Origin: an uncultured Clostridia bacterium
GTDB lineage: Bacteria > Bacillota > Clostridia > Christensenellales > UBA1242
NCBI GenBank assembly: GCA_946610655.1
Contig: CAMOCH010000013.1
Span: 1-18,381, forward strand
Reading direction: 5' to 3'
DNA length: 18,381 nt
Shown here: positions 1 through 7,478 of the stretch, one piece after another
Position numbering within the stretch: position 1 is the stretch's first letter
Layout: each line of letters begins with the position of its first letter
The notes under the pieces: generated by a model
Database searches by the model: none
What the model was told of the DNA's origin: nothing
Seen by the model: only the letters and a program-made list of their open reading frames with translations
Translations under genes and position numbers: made by a program

Positions 1-706
1 AGATAATGAGTTTTTGGAAGAATATAATAAACTTATACATAACCAAAAAGAAAATTTCAAAAATTACATCAATTCAGTTTGTGATCATTTTAATAATTTA
101 CAACAAATAAATATTGTTGATGTTGGTTGGAAGGGAACAATTCAAGATAATATATCAAATATTTTTACAGACAAAGTAGTACATGGCTATTATGTTGGTC
201 TTAACCAAGATGGTTCCATAAGTGAAAATAATTTAAAAGATGGGTTACTATTTGATTTAAATGTTGGCAAACATACAATTTATAATTTGGAATGGTTAAA
301 CTGGGAATATATCTTAAAAGCTGATCATGGAAAAACAATTAAATATAATAAAATTGGTGATAAATATGAACCAGTTTTATTAAAAGATGGTGATGTTGAT
401 TGTTATGAAAAATATATTTCTTCTCTTCAAAATAAAATTTTTAAATATTTTGTAAAATTGGAAGAAATAGAAAATCAAAATTATAATTTTCAATTTTTAT
501 ATCAAAATTGCCAACAATTATATAGAGAACTTATATGTGGGTTAAAATATAAAGATTTGGTTTATATGGATAAAATTAAGAATTTTCATTCGGAAAGTTT
601 TGGTGTGTTTGGCAATAAAATGAAAGGGCAATTAACTTTTTTAACAAGAGTAAAAAAATATATCAAAATAAAATTAATAAAATTAGGATTATATAAAAAA
701 TATTAA
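1..706 (+). CDS. C-terminal part of a COG5610-like HAD/glycan-biosynthesis protein (5' partial)
   Basis: The reading frame is open to the left edge (frame from base 2), so the TTG at 14 is probably an internal Leu codon and the true start lies outside the window. About 235 residues are visible. The motif IVDVGWKGTIQ (near residue 34 counted from base 14), followed by a GYYVGL segment and a later ADHGKT segment, resembles the C-terminal region of COG5610 predicted HAD-superfamily proteins, which are common in capsule and surface-polysaccharide clusters. The recognition comes from remembered motifs, not from a search. The HAD catalytic part, if present, is outside the window. The C-terminus is basic. 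The stop lies 20 bases before the flippase gene, so the two are likely co-transcribed, which supports a surface-glycan role. The substrate cannot be told. Confidence 0.5.
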   Translation, partial: DNEFLEEYNKLIHNQKENFKNYINSVCDHFNNLQQINIVDVGWKGTIQDNISNIFTDKVVHGYYVGLNQDGSISENNLKDGLLFDLNVGKHTIYNLEWLNWEYILKADHGKTIKYNKIGDKYEPVLLKDGDVDCYEKYISSLQNKIFKYFVKLEEIENQNYNFQFLYQNCQQLYRELICGLKYKDLVYMDKIKNFHSESFGVFGNKMKGQLTFLTRVKKYIKIKLIKLGLYKKY

Positions 707-726
707 ATTAAAGAAGTATCGGTGTC

Positions 727-2352
727 ATGGATAAGAAAAAATCTTTGCTAAATATTTTTGTGTCATTAAGTTTCAAGATTATAACGCTTTTTCTTGCTCT
801 TTTGTCACGAAGATTTTTATGGAAATATGCTTCTGGTGATGCAAATGGTTTATTTACATTATATACCAGTATAATATCTTTTGTTGTCCTTGCAGATCTT
901 GGAGTAGGTACTGCAATTACTTTTTCTATGTATAAACCAATTGTTCAAGGCGATAATCAAAAGGTTGTTGCATTGTATCAAATTTATAAAAAAATTTGCA
1001 TTATAATTGGGTTGATTGTTTTAGCTATTGGGCTTGTTATTATGCCATTGCTTCCTTTTTTAGCTAAAGGATATTCAACAAATAATAATTTGTATTTAAC
1101 GTTTTTTATTATGTTAGGTTCAGTGGCTCTTTCATATATATATAGTGCTAAATCAACTCTAATTGTTGCACATAAGAATAATTATATAACGGTAACTATT
1201 AATTCTATATCAACAATTACAAAACAAATTTTTCAAATTGTTGTATTAAAACTTACAGGATCCTTTGAACTTTTTTTGATGTCTTTGTTATTGGCTACGT
1301 GTATAGAATGGATTATAACTGAAATTATAACACGTAAAAAATATGGTGAAATTATTACAAGTCCACATATTGCATTAGATAAAGCTACAAAAAATCAAAT
1401 ATTTAAAAACACAAAAGCGGTTTTTATGCAAAAACTTGGCGGAGAATTAGCTAATGCAACAGATAGTATAATTATTTCTTCCTTTATAGGTGTAACAATT
1501 TTAGGACAATATGCCAATTATATTGTAATAATGAGTGCAATGACAGGACTTTTGACTTTATTCTTTTCTCCTTTAACTTCTGTGGTTGGACATTTATGTG
1601 CAGAAAAAAATCCAGAAGAAGAAAGAAAATATTTTTGGTTTATGTATCTTCTAAATTTTGTTTTAGGCGTAATATTTTTTCTTGGTTATTATGCAATAAT
1701 TGATAATTTAATTGTAATAGTTTTTGATAAACCAGATCTTGTTATGGGGAAAAGTGTATCATTTATAATTACTCTGAATTATTTTATTCAATTCATGTTG
1801 CAAGCTGTTGGACTATTTAGAGATGCTTCTGGTATGTTTTATTATGATCGATGGAGACCTATTATTGAAGGGATTATAAATATTGTGTTATCTCTGCTTT
1901 TAATGCAATGGATAGGTTTGATAGGTGTAATTGTTGCAACAATAGTTACTAATTTAATTATCTCTCATATAATTTGTCCATTAATCTTATACAAACATGA
2001 ATTCAAAAGAACACCGGTTAGATATTATTCAATAAACTATGGACTAATTTTTGTGTTTGCCATTTGTTTAATTGCTTTGCATTTTAGTTTGCAACATATT
2101 GATGGTAGATGGCTTGAACTTTTGGTTAATGGCTGTATTGCAGTTGCTATTGCGCTTGTTCCAATAATAATTATTGCATGTGTTAGCAAAACCTTCCGTT
2201 CAAATACAAAAGAATTATTTAAAGATTTGTTAACTTTCTTTAAATTTAAGAAAAAAGATAAGGGTGAACAAGTAAATGATGTTCAAACAGAGCAGAATTT
2301 GCCTGTTGAAGAGATTGTTAACACAGAGCCAATAAATGAATCAAAAGAATAA
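727..2352 (+). CDS. Wzx-type polysaccharide/oligosaccharide flippase (MATE/MVF-like membrane protein)
   Basis: This 541-residue protein is almost wholly hydrophobic, with roughly 12-14 membrane segments, the layout of the polysaccharide biosynthesis (Wzx/RfbX) branch of the MOP exporter superfamily. Members move undecaprenyl-linked oligosaccharides across the cytoplasmic membrane. The N-terminus (LSFKIITLFLALLSRRF) and the early motif LADLGVGTAITFSMYKP match the usual opening of this family. After the last membrane segment a charged tail of about 45 residues (Lys-rich, then Glu/Gln-rich) is predicted to be cytoplasmic. The start ATG has only a weak AGAAG-like upstream site. It follows the HAD/COG5610-like gene by 20 bases and ends at a strong bidirectional terminator. 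The linked polymer (capsule, teichoic-type or other) is unknown. Confidence 0.85.
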   Translation: MDKKKSLLNIFVSLSFKIITLFLALLSRRFLWKYASGDANGLFTLYTSIISFVVLADLGVGTAITFSMYKPIVQGDNQKVVALYQIYKKICIIIGLIVLAIGLVIMPLLPFLAKGYSTNNNLYLTFFIMLGSVALSYIYSAKSTLIVAHKNNYITVTINSISTITKQIFQIVVLKLTGSFELFLMSLLLATCIEWIITEIITRKKYGEIITSPHIALDKATKNQIFKNTKAVFMQKLGGELANATDSIIISSFIGVTILGQYANYIVIMSAMTGLLTLFFSPLTSVVGHLCAEKNPEEERKYFWFMYLLNFVLGVIFFLGYYAIIDNLIVIVFDKPDLVMGKSVSFIITLNYFIQFMLQAVGLFRDASGMFYYDRWRPIIEGIINIVLSLLLMQWIGLIGVIVATIVTNLIISHIICPLILYKHEFKRTPVRYYSINYGLIFVFAICLIALHFSLQHIDGRWLELLVNGCIAVAIALVPIIIIACVSKTFRSNTKELFKDLLTFFKFKKKDKGEQVNDVQTEQNLPVEEIVNTEPINESKE

Positions 2353-2370
2353 TTCAAACCTTTATACAAC

Positions 2371-2400
2371 AAAAAAACACCAAATTTTGGTGTTTTTTTT
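2371..2400. terminator. Bidirectional rho-independent terminator
   Basis: An A-run, then CACC, an AAATTTT centre, GGTG and a T-run form a hairpin of about ten base pairs, with A/T tails on both sides. It lies between two convergent stop codons, so it can end the flippase transcript on the plus strand and the CrtO-like transcript on the minus strand. Confidence 0.85.
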
Positions 2401-2426
2401 GTTTGTTCTATATTTGTTTTGTGTAA

Positions 2427-3104
2427 TTAAGGTTTAACTTTTTGTTCGTTTGTGTCGCCCTCGGTATTTTCTTTTTGAGAAGCTTCAATTATGGTTTCTT
2501 TTTGCTCTGCAAGTTCTTTATTGAAATCGTCAAGTGACATTTGTTTTTCTTTTTCTTCACGCTCCAAAACTGCATTTAATATTCTTAATATTCTTGGGCG
2601 AATATATCTTTGAATTAAAACTGGGAATATGTGAACAAAAAAGCTCAAGAAGAATAGGGGAATGCCAAGTGGAAGCAAGAGATTGCGAGGAACAAACAAT
2701 AGACTGACCAAGCTCCAAATGATTGACACAGCGTGGATTGCTTCTGCAATGCAGCTTTCTATCAAAAACTTGCGAAGATATTCGGGGTCTTTTGGGCTTT
2801 GAATATGGTCTTTTTTAAATCCAGAAAGTTTTCCTGCTTCTGGAATACTTGCTTTCCATTTTTTAACTTTTAATCTTTCATAAAGTTTATGTTCGCCTTT
2901 TTTGGCCGAAAAAATCTTGTTGTTTGGATCGAAAATCTTTTGTGGAACAACACGAACGAGTAGACTCACAAGGATGGCAGGTAAGCATACAATTGCTGCC
3001 ACAAACCAAAAGTTGCCAAAAGTTTGCCATGAAAAATCAAATGCAAGGTTTAAACCAAGCACCAACGCAACATATATTCCACCAACTTTTAAATATAACT
3101 TCAT
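2427..3104 (-). CDS. CrtO-like glycosyl acyltransferase family membrane protein
   Basis: The protein has 225 residues and about four membrane segments (near 7-24, 32-54, 124-140, 143-163). Between the second and third lies KKWKASIPEAG (81-91), then FLIESCIAEAIH (113-124), and after the last segment IQRYIRPRILRIL (164-176). This order of Lys-Trp-Lys...Pro-Glu-Ala-Gly, Glu-rich helix, and Gln-Arg-Tyr-x-Arg motifs is what I recall of the glycosyl-4,4'-diaponeurosporenoate acyltransferase (CrtO) family, which in staphylococci puts a fatty acyl chain on the sugar of a carotenoid. No carotenoid gene is visible here, so the acceptor is probably another glycolipid (inference). The C-terminal tail of about 45 residues is highly charged. 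The start ATG has an AGGA site six bases upstream. It follows the glycosyltransferase/acyltransferase operon on the same strand but is separated from it by a terminator. Confidence 0.6.
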   Translation of the reverse strand: MKLYLKVGGIYVALVLGLNLAFDFSWQTFGNFWFVAAIVCLPAILVSLLVRVVPQKIFDPNNKIFSAKKGEHKLYERLKVKKWKASIPEAGKLSGFKKDHIQSPKDPEYLRKFLIESCIAEAIHAVSIIWSLVSLLFVPRNLLLPLGIPLFFLSFFVHIFPVLIQRYIRPRILRILNAVLEREEKEKQMSLDDFNKELAEQKETIIEASQKENTEGDTNEQKVKP

Positions 3105-3140
3105 ATTTTATCCTATGTTAGATTGATTATTTTTGTTAAA

Positions 3141-3170
3141 AAAATAATGTTGAGTGAACAACATTATTTT
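3141..3170 (-). terminator. Rho-independent terminator of the GT8/acyltransferase operon
   Basis: There are perfect 12-base arms (AAAATAATGTTG and its complement) around a six-base loop. Read on the minus strand, the stem is followed by a run of seven or more T. It lies about 65 bases after the stop of the GT8-acyltransferase fusion gene. The plus-strand side lacks a clean T-run beyond the stem. Confidence 0.75.
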
Positions 3171-3194
3171 AATATATTTGGTTATAAATTGCAA
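3166..3194 (-). promoter_or_regulatory. Possible promoter for the CrtO-like gene, overlapping the terminator stem
   Basis: On the minus strand TTGCAA (3189-3194), a 17-base spacer and TAAAAT (3166-3171) form a plausible sigma-A promoter. The -10 box reaches into the upstream arm of the operon terminator, so a transcript from here would start inside the hairpin and lack its first arm. This would separate the CrtO-like gene from the operon. The TTGCAA box is a weak match. Confidence 0.35.
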
Positions 3195-3233
3195 GAGAAA
3201 TTTAGTTTGTGCAATAACTAGTGATTATAAAGC

Positions 3234-5000
3234 TTATTTTTTGTTATTTTTATCGCAAGCATATTCAAGCTTTTTTCCATAAACTTCTTCATATTTTTTA
3301 ACAAAACATTCATAGTTTTGGTCACGCATTTTGATTGCTCCAAGTTTTCTGTTTAATGTTTTGTCTGGATAGATTAGTGGCATAACATGAATTGTAAATT
3401 CATTTTTGTCATTAACAGTTGTGAAACATGGAATAACAGGAACGTCGTTTTTGAATGCATATGTGAATGCACCGAGTTTTTGTGGACGTGGTTTTCTGTA
3501 ATCTGGCCACATTGCTTGCTCTGGATAAATAACAATAATATCTTTTTTGTTTAGTAACTTGGTTATTGCTTTATCTAGGTTAACCATGTTGTGGTAGTTT
3601 TCAGAAATAGGAAGTGTGTTGGAATGTTTAAGGAAAAATCCAGTGAGCCCTGGCATGTTCCAGTTACCTTCACGAACAATTGTCCACATTTTGCGTTTTG
3701 GTTTAATTTCATTAATTGCCCAGTAAACAGGGATGCTATCTGCTGTTGAGAAGTGGTTGTGTGTAAGTATTGCACCAGTTTTTAAATCTTTTAAGTTTTC
3801 AACACCTTCAATTTTAACGTTAAGTTGTTTTTTAAGTTTTTTGCGATAAGATTTTGCAATAGAGTTTGCAATCCACGCTTGAATTTTGTGAATAGGATTT
3901 TTCTTTAAATAATCAACATTTTTAAGAGGTTTTGTTGGTGGGTCAATAAGTACATCTGTGTTAAAGAATTCTCCACCAAGTTTTTCAAATTGTTCAATTC
4001 TTTCTGGAATAGAAAGTTCTTCAAGATTTTTAACTGTTGGCATTTCAAGAGCCTCCTCAATTGACATTTTATCTAAAATTGATTTAAAAGTTATTGGATT
4101 TTGAAGCATCATTGAGCAGCTGTATATCATTTTTCTTGCGCCTTTAATGTTAGCTGCTTTTTGTTCTTTGGTAAAGCTATCTCTTGTTTTTAATATATCA
4201 TTATAAAATGGAGTCATGGCTGCATATTGCCAGAAATAACTTTCGTAAGGCACTTTTTTATAAAGCCAAGGTTTACGGAACATGTTATAGTGAACAATAT
4301 ATATGTCATCATTATATTTTCTTTTGTTTGCTTGACGATCCCAACCCTGATGCAAGTAGTAAACTTTATTTTTGCAAATAACGTTCAAATAATCTTGGTC
4401 TGGAGCGATTGTGTCAAAGTTATATTTGTTAAGAAGTCCAATAAATTTATGTTCAATTTGGTGTTCTCTCATGGCAAGCAAATCAAAAAGAATAACGCCA
4501 GAGCAGAAGTATTGATTAATAGGAACACCAACTGCCTTTTCAACATATTTAACAAGTACTGGATTGCTTGGTGCAACTTCGTCTAATACAGATGCTAAGT
4601 AGTTTCCCTTTATGTCGGTAAAGAACATTCTTGAAATATCTCCAATAACAACAATGTCGCAATCAAGATATATTGCTCTGTCATACTGTGGGAACATGCT
4701 AGGAATGAAAATTCTGTAGAATATTGCATCACTATAGTAATCTCTTAAGTTTTCATCAAGTGTTGCTTTAATTGCAGCAATTTTGTTAGAAATATCATTA
4801 AATTCAATTTTCAAAAAATCTGTTTCAAGGGTTTTAATTTTATCCATGTTTTGTTTGTTAAGTCCAGTGTTTAAAACATGCACTTGATATTTAAACATAG
4901 GGTGGCAGTTTTCTGTTATTGATTTGATTGCAACACCAAGATATGGAACATATCTGTCATCTGTTGCGAAAAATATTGGTATAATTTGGTCTTTTGTCAT
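3234..5000 (-). CDS. GT8 glycosyltransferase fused to a PlsC-like acyltransferase
   Basis: This is a two-domain protein of 588 residues. Residues 1-260 are a GT8 retaining glycosyltransferase: FFATDDRYVPYLGVAIKS at the start, the metal-binding DCD (113-115) in YLDCDIVVIGDI, CSGVILFDL (166-174), the APDQDYLN loop (199-206) and HQGWD (217-221). After a helical linker (about 265-370), residues 390-560 form a lysophospholipid acyltransferase (PlsC/LPLAT) domain with the catalytic NH-X4-D (His416, Asp421) and the block YPEQAMWPDY (492-501) where PlsC has its EG motif. There is no signal peptide, so it is probably a cytoplasmic-face membrane protein. The predicted role is to transfer a sugar and an acyl chain to a membrane lipid; this is inference. 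The ATG has an AGGAG site eight bases away. It is last in the operon, 72 bases after the single-domain GT8 gene. Confidence 0.82.
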   Translation of the reverse strand: MTKDQIIPIFFATDDRYVPYLGVAIKSITENCHPMFKYQVHVLNTGLNKQNMDKIKTLETDFLKIEFNDISNKIAAIKATLDENLRDYYSDAIFYRIFIPSMFPQYDRAIYLDCDIVVIGDISRMFFTDIKGNYLASVLDEVAPSNPVLVKYVEKAVGVPINQYFCSGVILFDLLAMREHQIEHKFIGLLNKYNFDTIAPDQDYLNVICKNKVYYLHQGWDRQANKRKYNDDIYIVHYNMFRKPWLYKKVPYESYFWQYAAMTPFYNDILKTRDSFTKEQKAANIKGARKMIYSCSMMLQNPITFKSILDKMSIEEALEMPTVKNLEELSIPERIEQFEKLGGEFFNTDVLIDPPTKPLKNVDYLKKNPIHKIQAWIANSIAKSYRKKLKKQLNVKIEGVENLKDLKTGAILTHNHFSTADSIPVYWAINEIKPKRKMWTIVREGNWNMPGLTGFFLKHSNTLPISENYHNMVNLDKAITKLLNKKDIIVIYPEQAMWPDYRKPRPQKLGAFTYAFKNDVPVIPCFTTVNDKNEFTIHVMPLIYPDKTLNRKLGAIKMRDQNYECFVKKYEEVYGKKLEYACDKNNKK

Positions 5001-5072
5001 AAAATTTCTCCTGTTTTTGTTTTAATATTATTAAATTTGCAATAAATTAATGTTATTTACTTATCTTTGTGC

Positions 5073-5912
5073 TTAATTTTGCTGATTTTGTGCAAAATTG
5101 GCTTTAATTTTCATATATTCATCTAAAATATCATCAATATAATGGATGTTGTATTTGCGCATCATATGAATATTCCATGGCTTAATGTTTCTTGTGTGAA
5201 AATATGGAACCCATATTATTGTTTTTGCAAAATGACGTATTACAGTGTCTTTGTGCAATTTCTTTTGGTCATTAAATTTTCTTGGTAAGTATTTAATGCG
5301 TCCAAAACTAACTTTGTTGAGTGCTGTTTGGTCATGAAATTTCATTTTCTTTACGTGCAAAAGATGTCTGCATTTTCCAAGAGCATCATCTTTTTTCATC
5401 TCTTTTAAATTCATCAAAACCACGCCAGAGTTAATGTATTTTGGACTGATGAACACTTTTCCATAATGGTCAAGCACTGCTCCAAAATGATAACCATCAA
5501 CATCTTGATTCCACAAACTGGTTATATCATCCATAGCAATTGTGTCTGTGTCGAGATATAACACTTTGTCTGGAAGTGGGGCTTTGTCTGACAATAATCT
5601 AAGCAAGGCAAATGGGGTATATGAATTTTTCTCGTTAACGTTTCCATCAAGCAGTTCTAAATATTGTTTTGTCATATCAACCAAAATAAGTTTGCTATCT
5701 TTGTTTGCTTTATGAAGTATGTCATTAAAAACTTCACTATGTTTTTCATTAAGAGGTTTCCATTTTGGATTTTTGTTTGATAAATCCATAGTAAATACAT
5801 ATACATCAAGAGCTTTCGAGCAGTGTTTTGTTATAGAAAGCAGAGATGTTACAATTCCGTCAAAAGCATAATCGTTTCCGGCAAGCAGTAGACTAATTTT
5901 CTCTTCGTTCAT
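5073..5912 (-). CDS. GT8 family glycosyltransferase
   Basis: The protein has 279 residues, the size of a single GT8 domain (LgtC/glycogenin-like, retaining transfer from a nucleotide sugar). Visible motifs are LLLAGNDYAFDGIVTSLLS at the N-terminus, the metal-binding DTD (121-123) in VLYLDTDTIAMDDI, NSGVVLMNLKEM (161-172), FHDQTALN (192-199), RHFAKT (226-231) and KPWN (244-247). The start has a near-perfect GAGGTGAT ribosome binding site. Its first 20 bases overlap the end of the upstream acyltransferase gene, which implies translational coupling. With the fusion gene downstream, this gives two GT8 domains in one operon, as expected if a disaccharide head group is built. The donor sugar and acceptor cannot be read from the sequence. 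Confidence 0.88.
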   Translation of the reverse strand: MNEEKISLLLAGNDYAFDGIVTSLLSITKHCSKALDVYVFTMDLSNKNPKWKPLNEKHSEVFNDILHKANKDSKLILVDMTKQYLELLDGNVNEKNSYTPFALLRLLSDKAPLPDKVLYLDTDTIAMDDITSLWNQDVDGYHFGAVLDHYGKVFISPKYINSGVVLMNLKEMKKDDALGKCRHLLHVKKMKFHDQTALNKVSFGRIKYLPRKFNDQKKLHKDTVIRHFAKTIIWVPYFHTRNIKPWNIHMMRKYNIHYIDDILDEYMKIKANFAQNQQN

Positions 5913-6684
5913 ATTTTATCACCTCATAAGTACTATTTTTACTTCTTTCAATCATGGCGTTATAAACTTGGTCTCTTAGTTTTTGTTGGTTTTCTTTAAC
6001 AGACAATGCTTTGTCTGGATAAAATGGCCCATCAATATATATTGTTACTTTTGGATTTTTTCCACGTTTTGGTTTTTGAAATGTTGTGGTTGATGCATAA
6101 ACAGGTGAATTTAATTCAGCAGGGTATTTAAAACTTGTTGATTCAAATGGTCTTATTCCTGTGTAGTATGGCCACAAATGAGCTTCTGGATATATGTAGA
6201 TTGGGTGACCCTGAACCCAACGTTTTTCAATTGCCTCTTTAAATTTAGGCATTCCATTTAATTTTGTTGGAATTGGAATTGCTCCAAGCATCATTACTAA
6301 GTTTTTTGTTCCTTTAGAGCTAACGTTGTCAGCATGAACAATCAAGTATGGCTTTTTTGGAAATGTTACAATGCTTGGAAAGAATGCATCTCCACCCATT
6401 AATGTATGATTTGAGTAAACAAAATAGCCTTCATGTGAATGTAATTTTAAAACTTTTTTATTTTCAATTTTATATTTGAATTTTCTTGCGCAATGGGCAA
6501 GCACAAAAGGGGTAACAAAAACTCTATATATCAAAAAACTTGTTAAATTCCAAAATGGATTTTTTGATATGTATTTATAGTTTTTATCAACAGTTATTGT
6601 ATTTTTCTTTATCCCCGAAAATTCATCATGAAGTGGGTCTGTGTAATAAAATACTTTTTTATCTTCAATTTTTTCTTTTTTCAT
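5893..6684 (-). CDS. PlsC-like 1-acylglycerol-phosphate acyltransferase family protein with an HX5D motif
   Basis: The protein has 263 residues from the ATG; a TTG two codons upstream would add Met-His. A hydrophobic stretch (about 45-65) precedes the acyltransferase core: YSNHTLMGGDAFFPS holds the catalytic pair His93 and Asp99, separated by five residues rather than the four usual in PlsC. IYIYPEAHLWPYYTGIRPF (about 162-180) replaces the EGTR-type block, and a later DGPFYPD matches the end of the domain. I recall similar NHT...DAF and YPEAHLWPYYT proteins in clostridia, so the spacing looks like a subfamily trait rather than damage. It is the first gene of the operon and overlaps the GT8 gene by 20 bases. 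No ribosome binding site is visible; a short or absent leader is possible. Acyl acceptor unknown. Confidence 0.78.
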   Translation of the reverse strand: MKKEKIEDKKVFYYTDPLHDEFSGIKKNTITVDKNYKYISKNPFWNLTSFLIYRVFVTPFVLAHCARKFKYKIENKKVLKLHSHEGYFVYSNHTLMGGDAFFPSIVTFPKKPYLIVHADNVSSKGTKNLVMMLGAIPIPTKLNGMPKFKEAIEKRWVQGHPIYIYPEAHLWPYYTGIRPFESTSFKYPAELNSPVYASTTTFQKPKRGKNPKVTIYIDGPFYPDKALSVKENQQKLRDQVYNAMIERSKNSTYEVIKYERREN

Positions 6685-6694
6685 ATGCAACTTG

Positions 6695-6723
6695 ACTATA
6701 CATTATTTATATTCAAACATGCA
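6695..6723 (-). promoter_or_regulatory. Possible promoter of the acyltransferase/GT8 operon
   Basis: On the minus strand TTGCAT, an 18-base spacer and TATAGT (6695-6700) precede the ATG at 6684 by ten bases, giving a leader of only a few bases. An alternative -35, TTGACT (6725-6730), with TAATGT is also possible. No Shine-Dalgarno site is present, so some very short-leader arrangement is likely, but the exact boxes are uncertain. Confidence 0.3.
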
Positions 6724-6783
6724 AGTCAAATTCCCGTCAATTATTCTCAACATGTGGTTTTTCAAAGTAGAATTATTTTTTAG

Positions 6784-6802
6784 ATTCTCGCCCAGCGAGA
6801 AT
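6784..6802. promoter_or_regulatory. Palindromic operator candidate between the XRE regulator and the glycolipid operon
   Basis: ATTCTCG, a five-base CCCAG centre, and CGAGAAT form perfect 7-base inverted arms. The site is GC-richer than its surroundings, sits 14 bases upstream of the -35 box of the regulator gene, and lies in the shared divergent intergenic region. There is no T-run, so it is not a terminator. Binding by the adjacent XRE protein is inference. Confidence 0.5.
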
Positions 6803-6816
6803 TGACTTTAAAACCC

Positions 6817-6845
6817 TTGATTTTTCCTGTGGTTTATGCTATTAT
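6817..6845 (+). promoter_or_regulatory. Extended -10 promoter giving a probable leaderless XRE mRNA
   Basis: TTGATT (6817-6822), a 17-base spacer and TATTAT (6840-6845), with TGc just before the -10 box. The usual start point seven bases after the -10 falls on the A of the ATG at 6852. No ribosome binding site is present. Confidence 0.65.
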
Positions 6846-6851
6846 ATGGCT

Positions 6852-7448
6852 ATGGAAAATATAAGAGAAGTTGTTTCAGAAAATTTGGTGAAACTTAGAA
6901 AAGAAAAAAAGTGGACTCAACTTGAACTTGCTGAAAAACTAAATTATAGCAATAAAGCTATCAGCAGATGGGAAAAAGGAGAGGTTCTTCCTGATATTGA
7001 AACATTAAATCAATTGAGCGAATTATACGGAATTGAGCTTTCTGAGCTTTTTGAAACTTATGAGCCAAAAGAGCATATATTTAACAAAAAGTTTAAACGT
7101 ATTGGAAACAAAGTTACAATAACACTATTGAGTGTTTTGGCTGTATGGCTTATCGCTGTTTTAGTTTATGTTCAAGGGCAAATTATTTTTGGACTAAACT
7201 TGTGGCAAATATATGCTTGGTCAGTTCCTGCATCAATGATAATAGCAATAATTTTCAACAGTATTTGGGGCAAAAAAATTTGGACACTTGTGTTCGTATC
7301 CATACTAATATGGAGTTTACTTGCATGTTTGTATGCACAGCTATATAAATATAATATTTGGATGATATTTTTTATTGGTATTCCACTTCAAATTGGTGTT
7401 GTGCTTTGGGGCAATTTAAAATCTCATAAAAAGAACAAAAAGGAATAA
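6852..7448 (+). CDS. Membrane-anchored XRE-family (helix-turn-helix) regulator
   Basis: From the ATG at 6852 the protein has 198 residues; an ATG two codons earlier (6846) lies between the -10 box and the predicted start point, so it should not be on the mRNA. Residues 12-66 are a Cro/C1-type helix-turn-helix (LRKEKKWTQLELAEKLN, then KAISRWEKGEVLPDIETL), a DNA-binding domain. Four hydrophobic segments follow (about 88-113, 118-138, 143-165, 170-190), with a Lys-rich C-terminus. This HTH plus multi-pass membrane layout is common in Bacillota and suggests a membrane- or envelope-sensing repressor. It diverges from the acyltransferase/GT8 operon over 167 bases that hold a palindrome, so it may control itself and that operon (inference). 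Confidence 0.85.
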   Translation: MENIREVVSENLVKLRKEKKWTQLELAEKLNYSNKAISRWEKGEVLPDIETLNQLSELYGIELSELFETYEPKEHIFNKKFKRIGNKVTITLLSVLAVWLIAVLVYVQGQIIFGLNLWQIYAWSVPASMIIAIIFNSIWGKKIWTLVFVSILIWSLLACLYAQLYKYNIWMIFFIGIPLQIGVVLWGNLKSHKKNKKE

Positions 7449-7478
7449 AAAATAGAGGAAATTTCCTCTATTTTTTTT
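7447..7478. terminator. Bidirectional terminator between the XRE gene and dnaI
   Basis: A perfect palindrome centred at 7461/7462 (AATAGAGGAAA and its complement), flanked by an A-run and a T-run, ends both convergent transcripts. The TAG stop of dnaI (7468-7470) lies inside one arm, and the XRE stop overlaps the A-run. Confidence 0.9.

Noticed and set aside
4227..4586. 119-codon plus-strand frame inside the GT8-acyltransferase fusion gene
   Set aside because: It is antisense to the GT8 domain with intact motifs; low-complexity hydrophobic/aromatic product without initiation signals.
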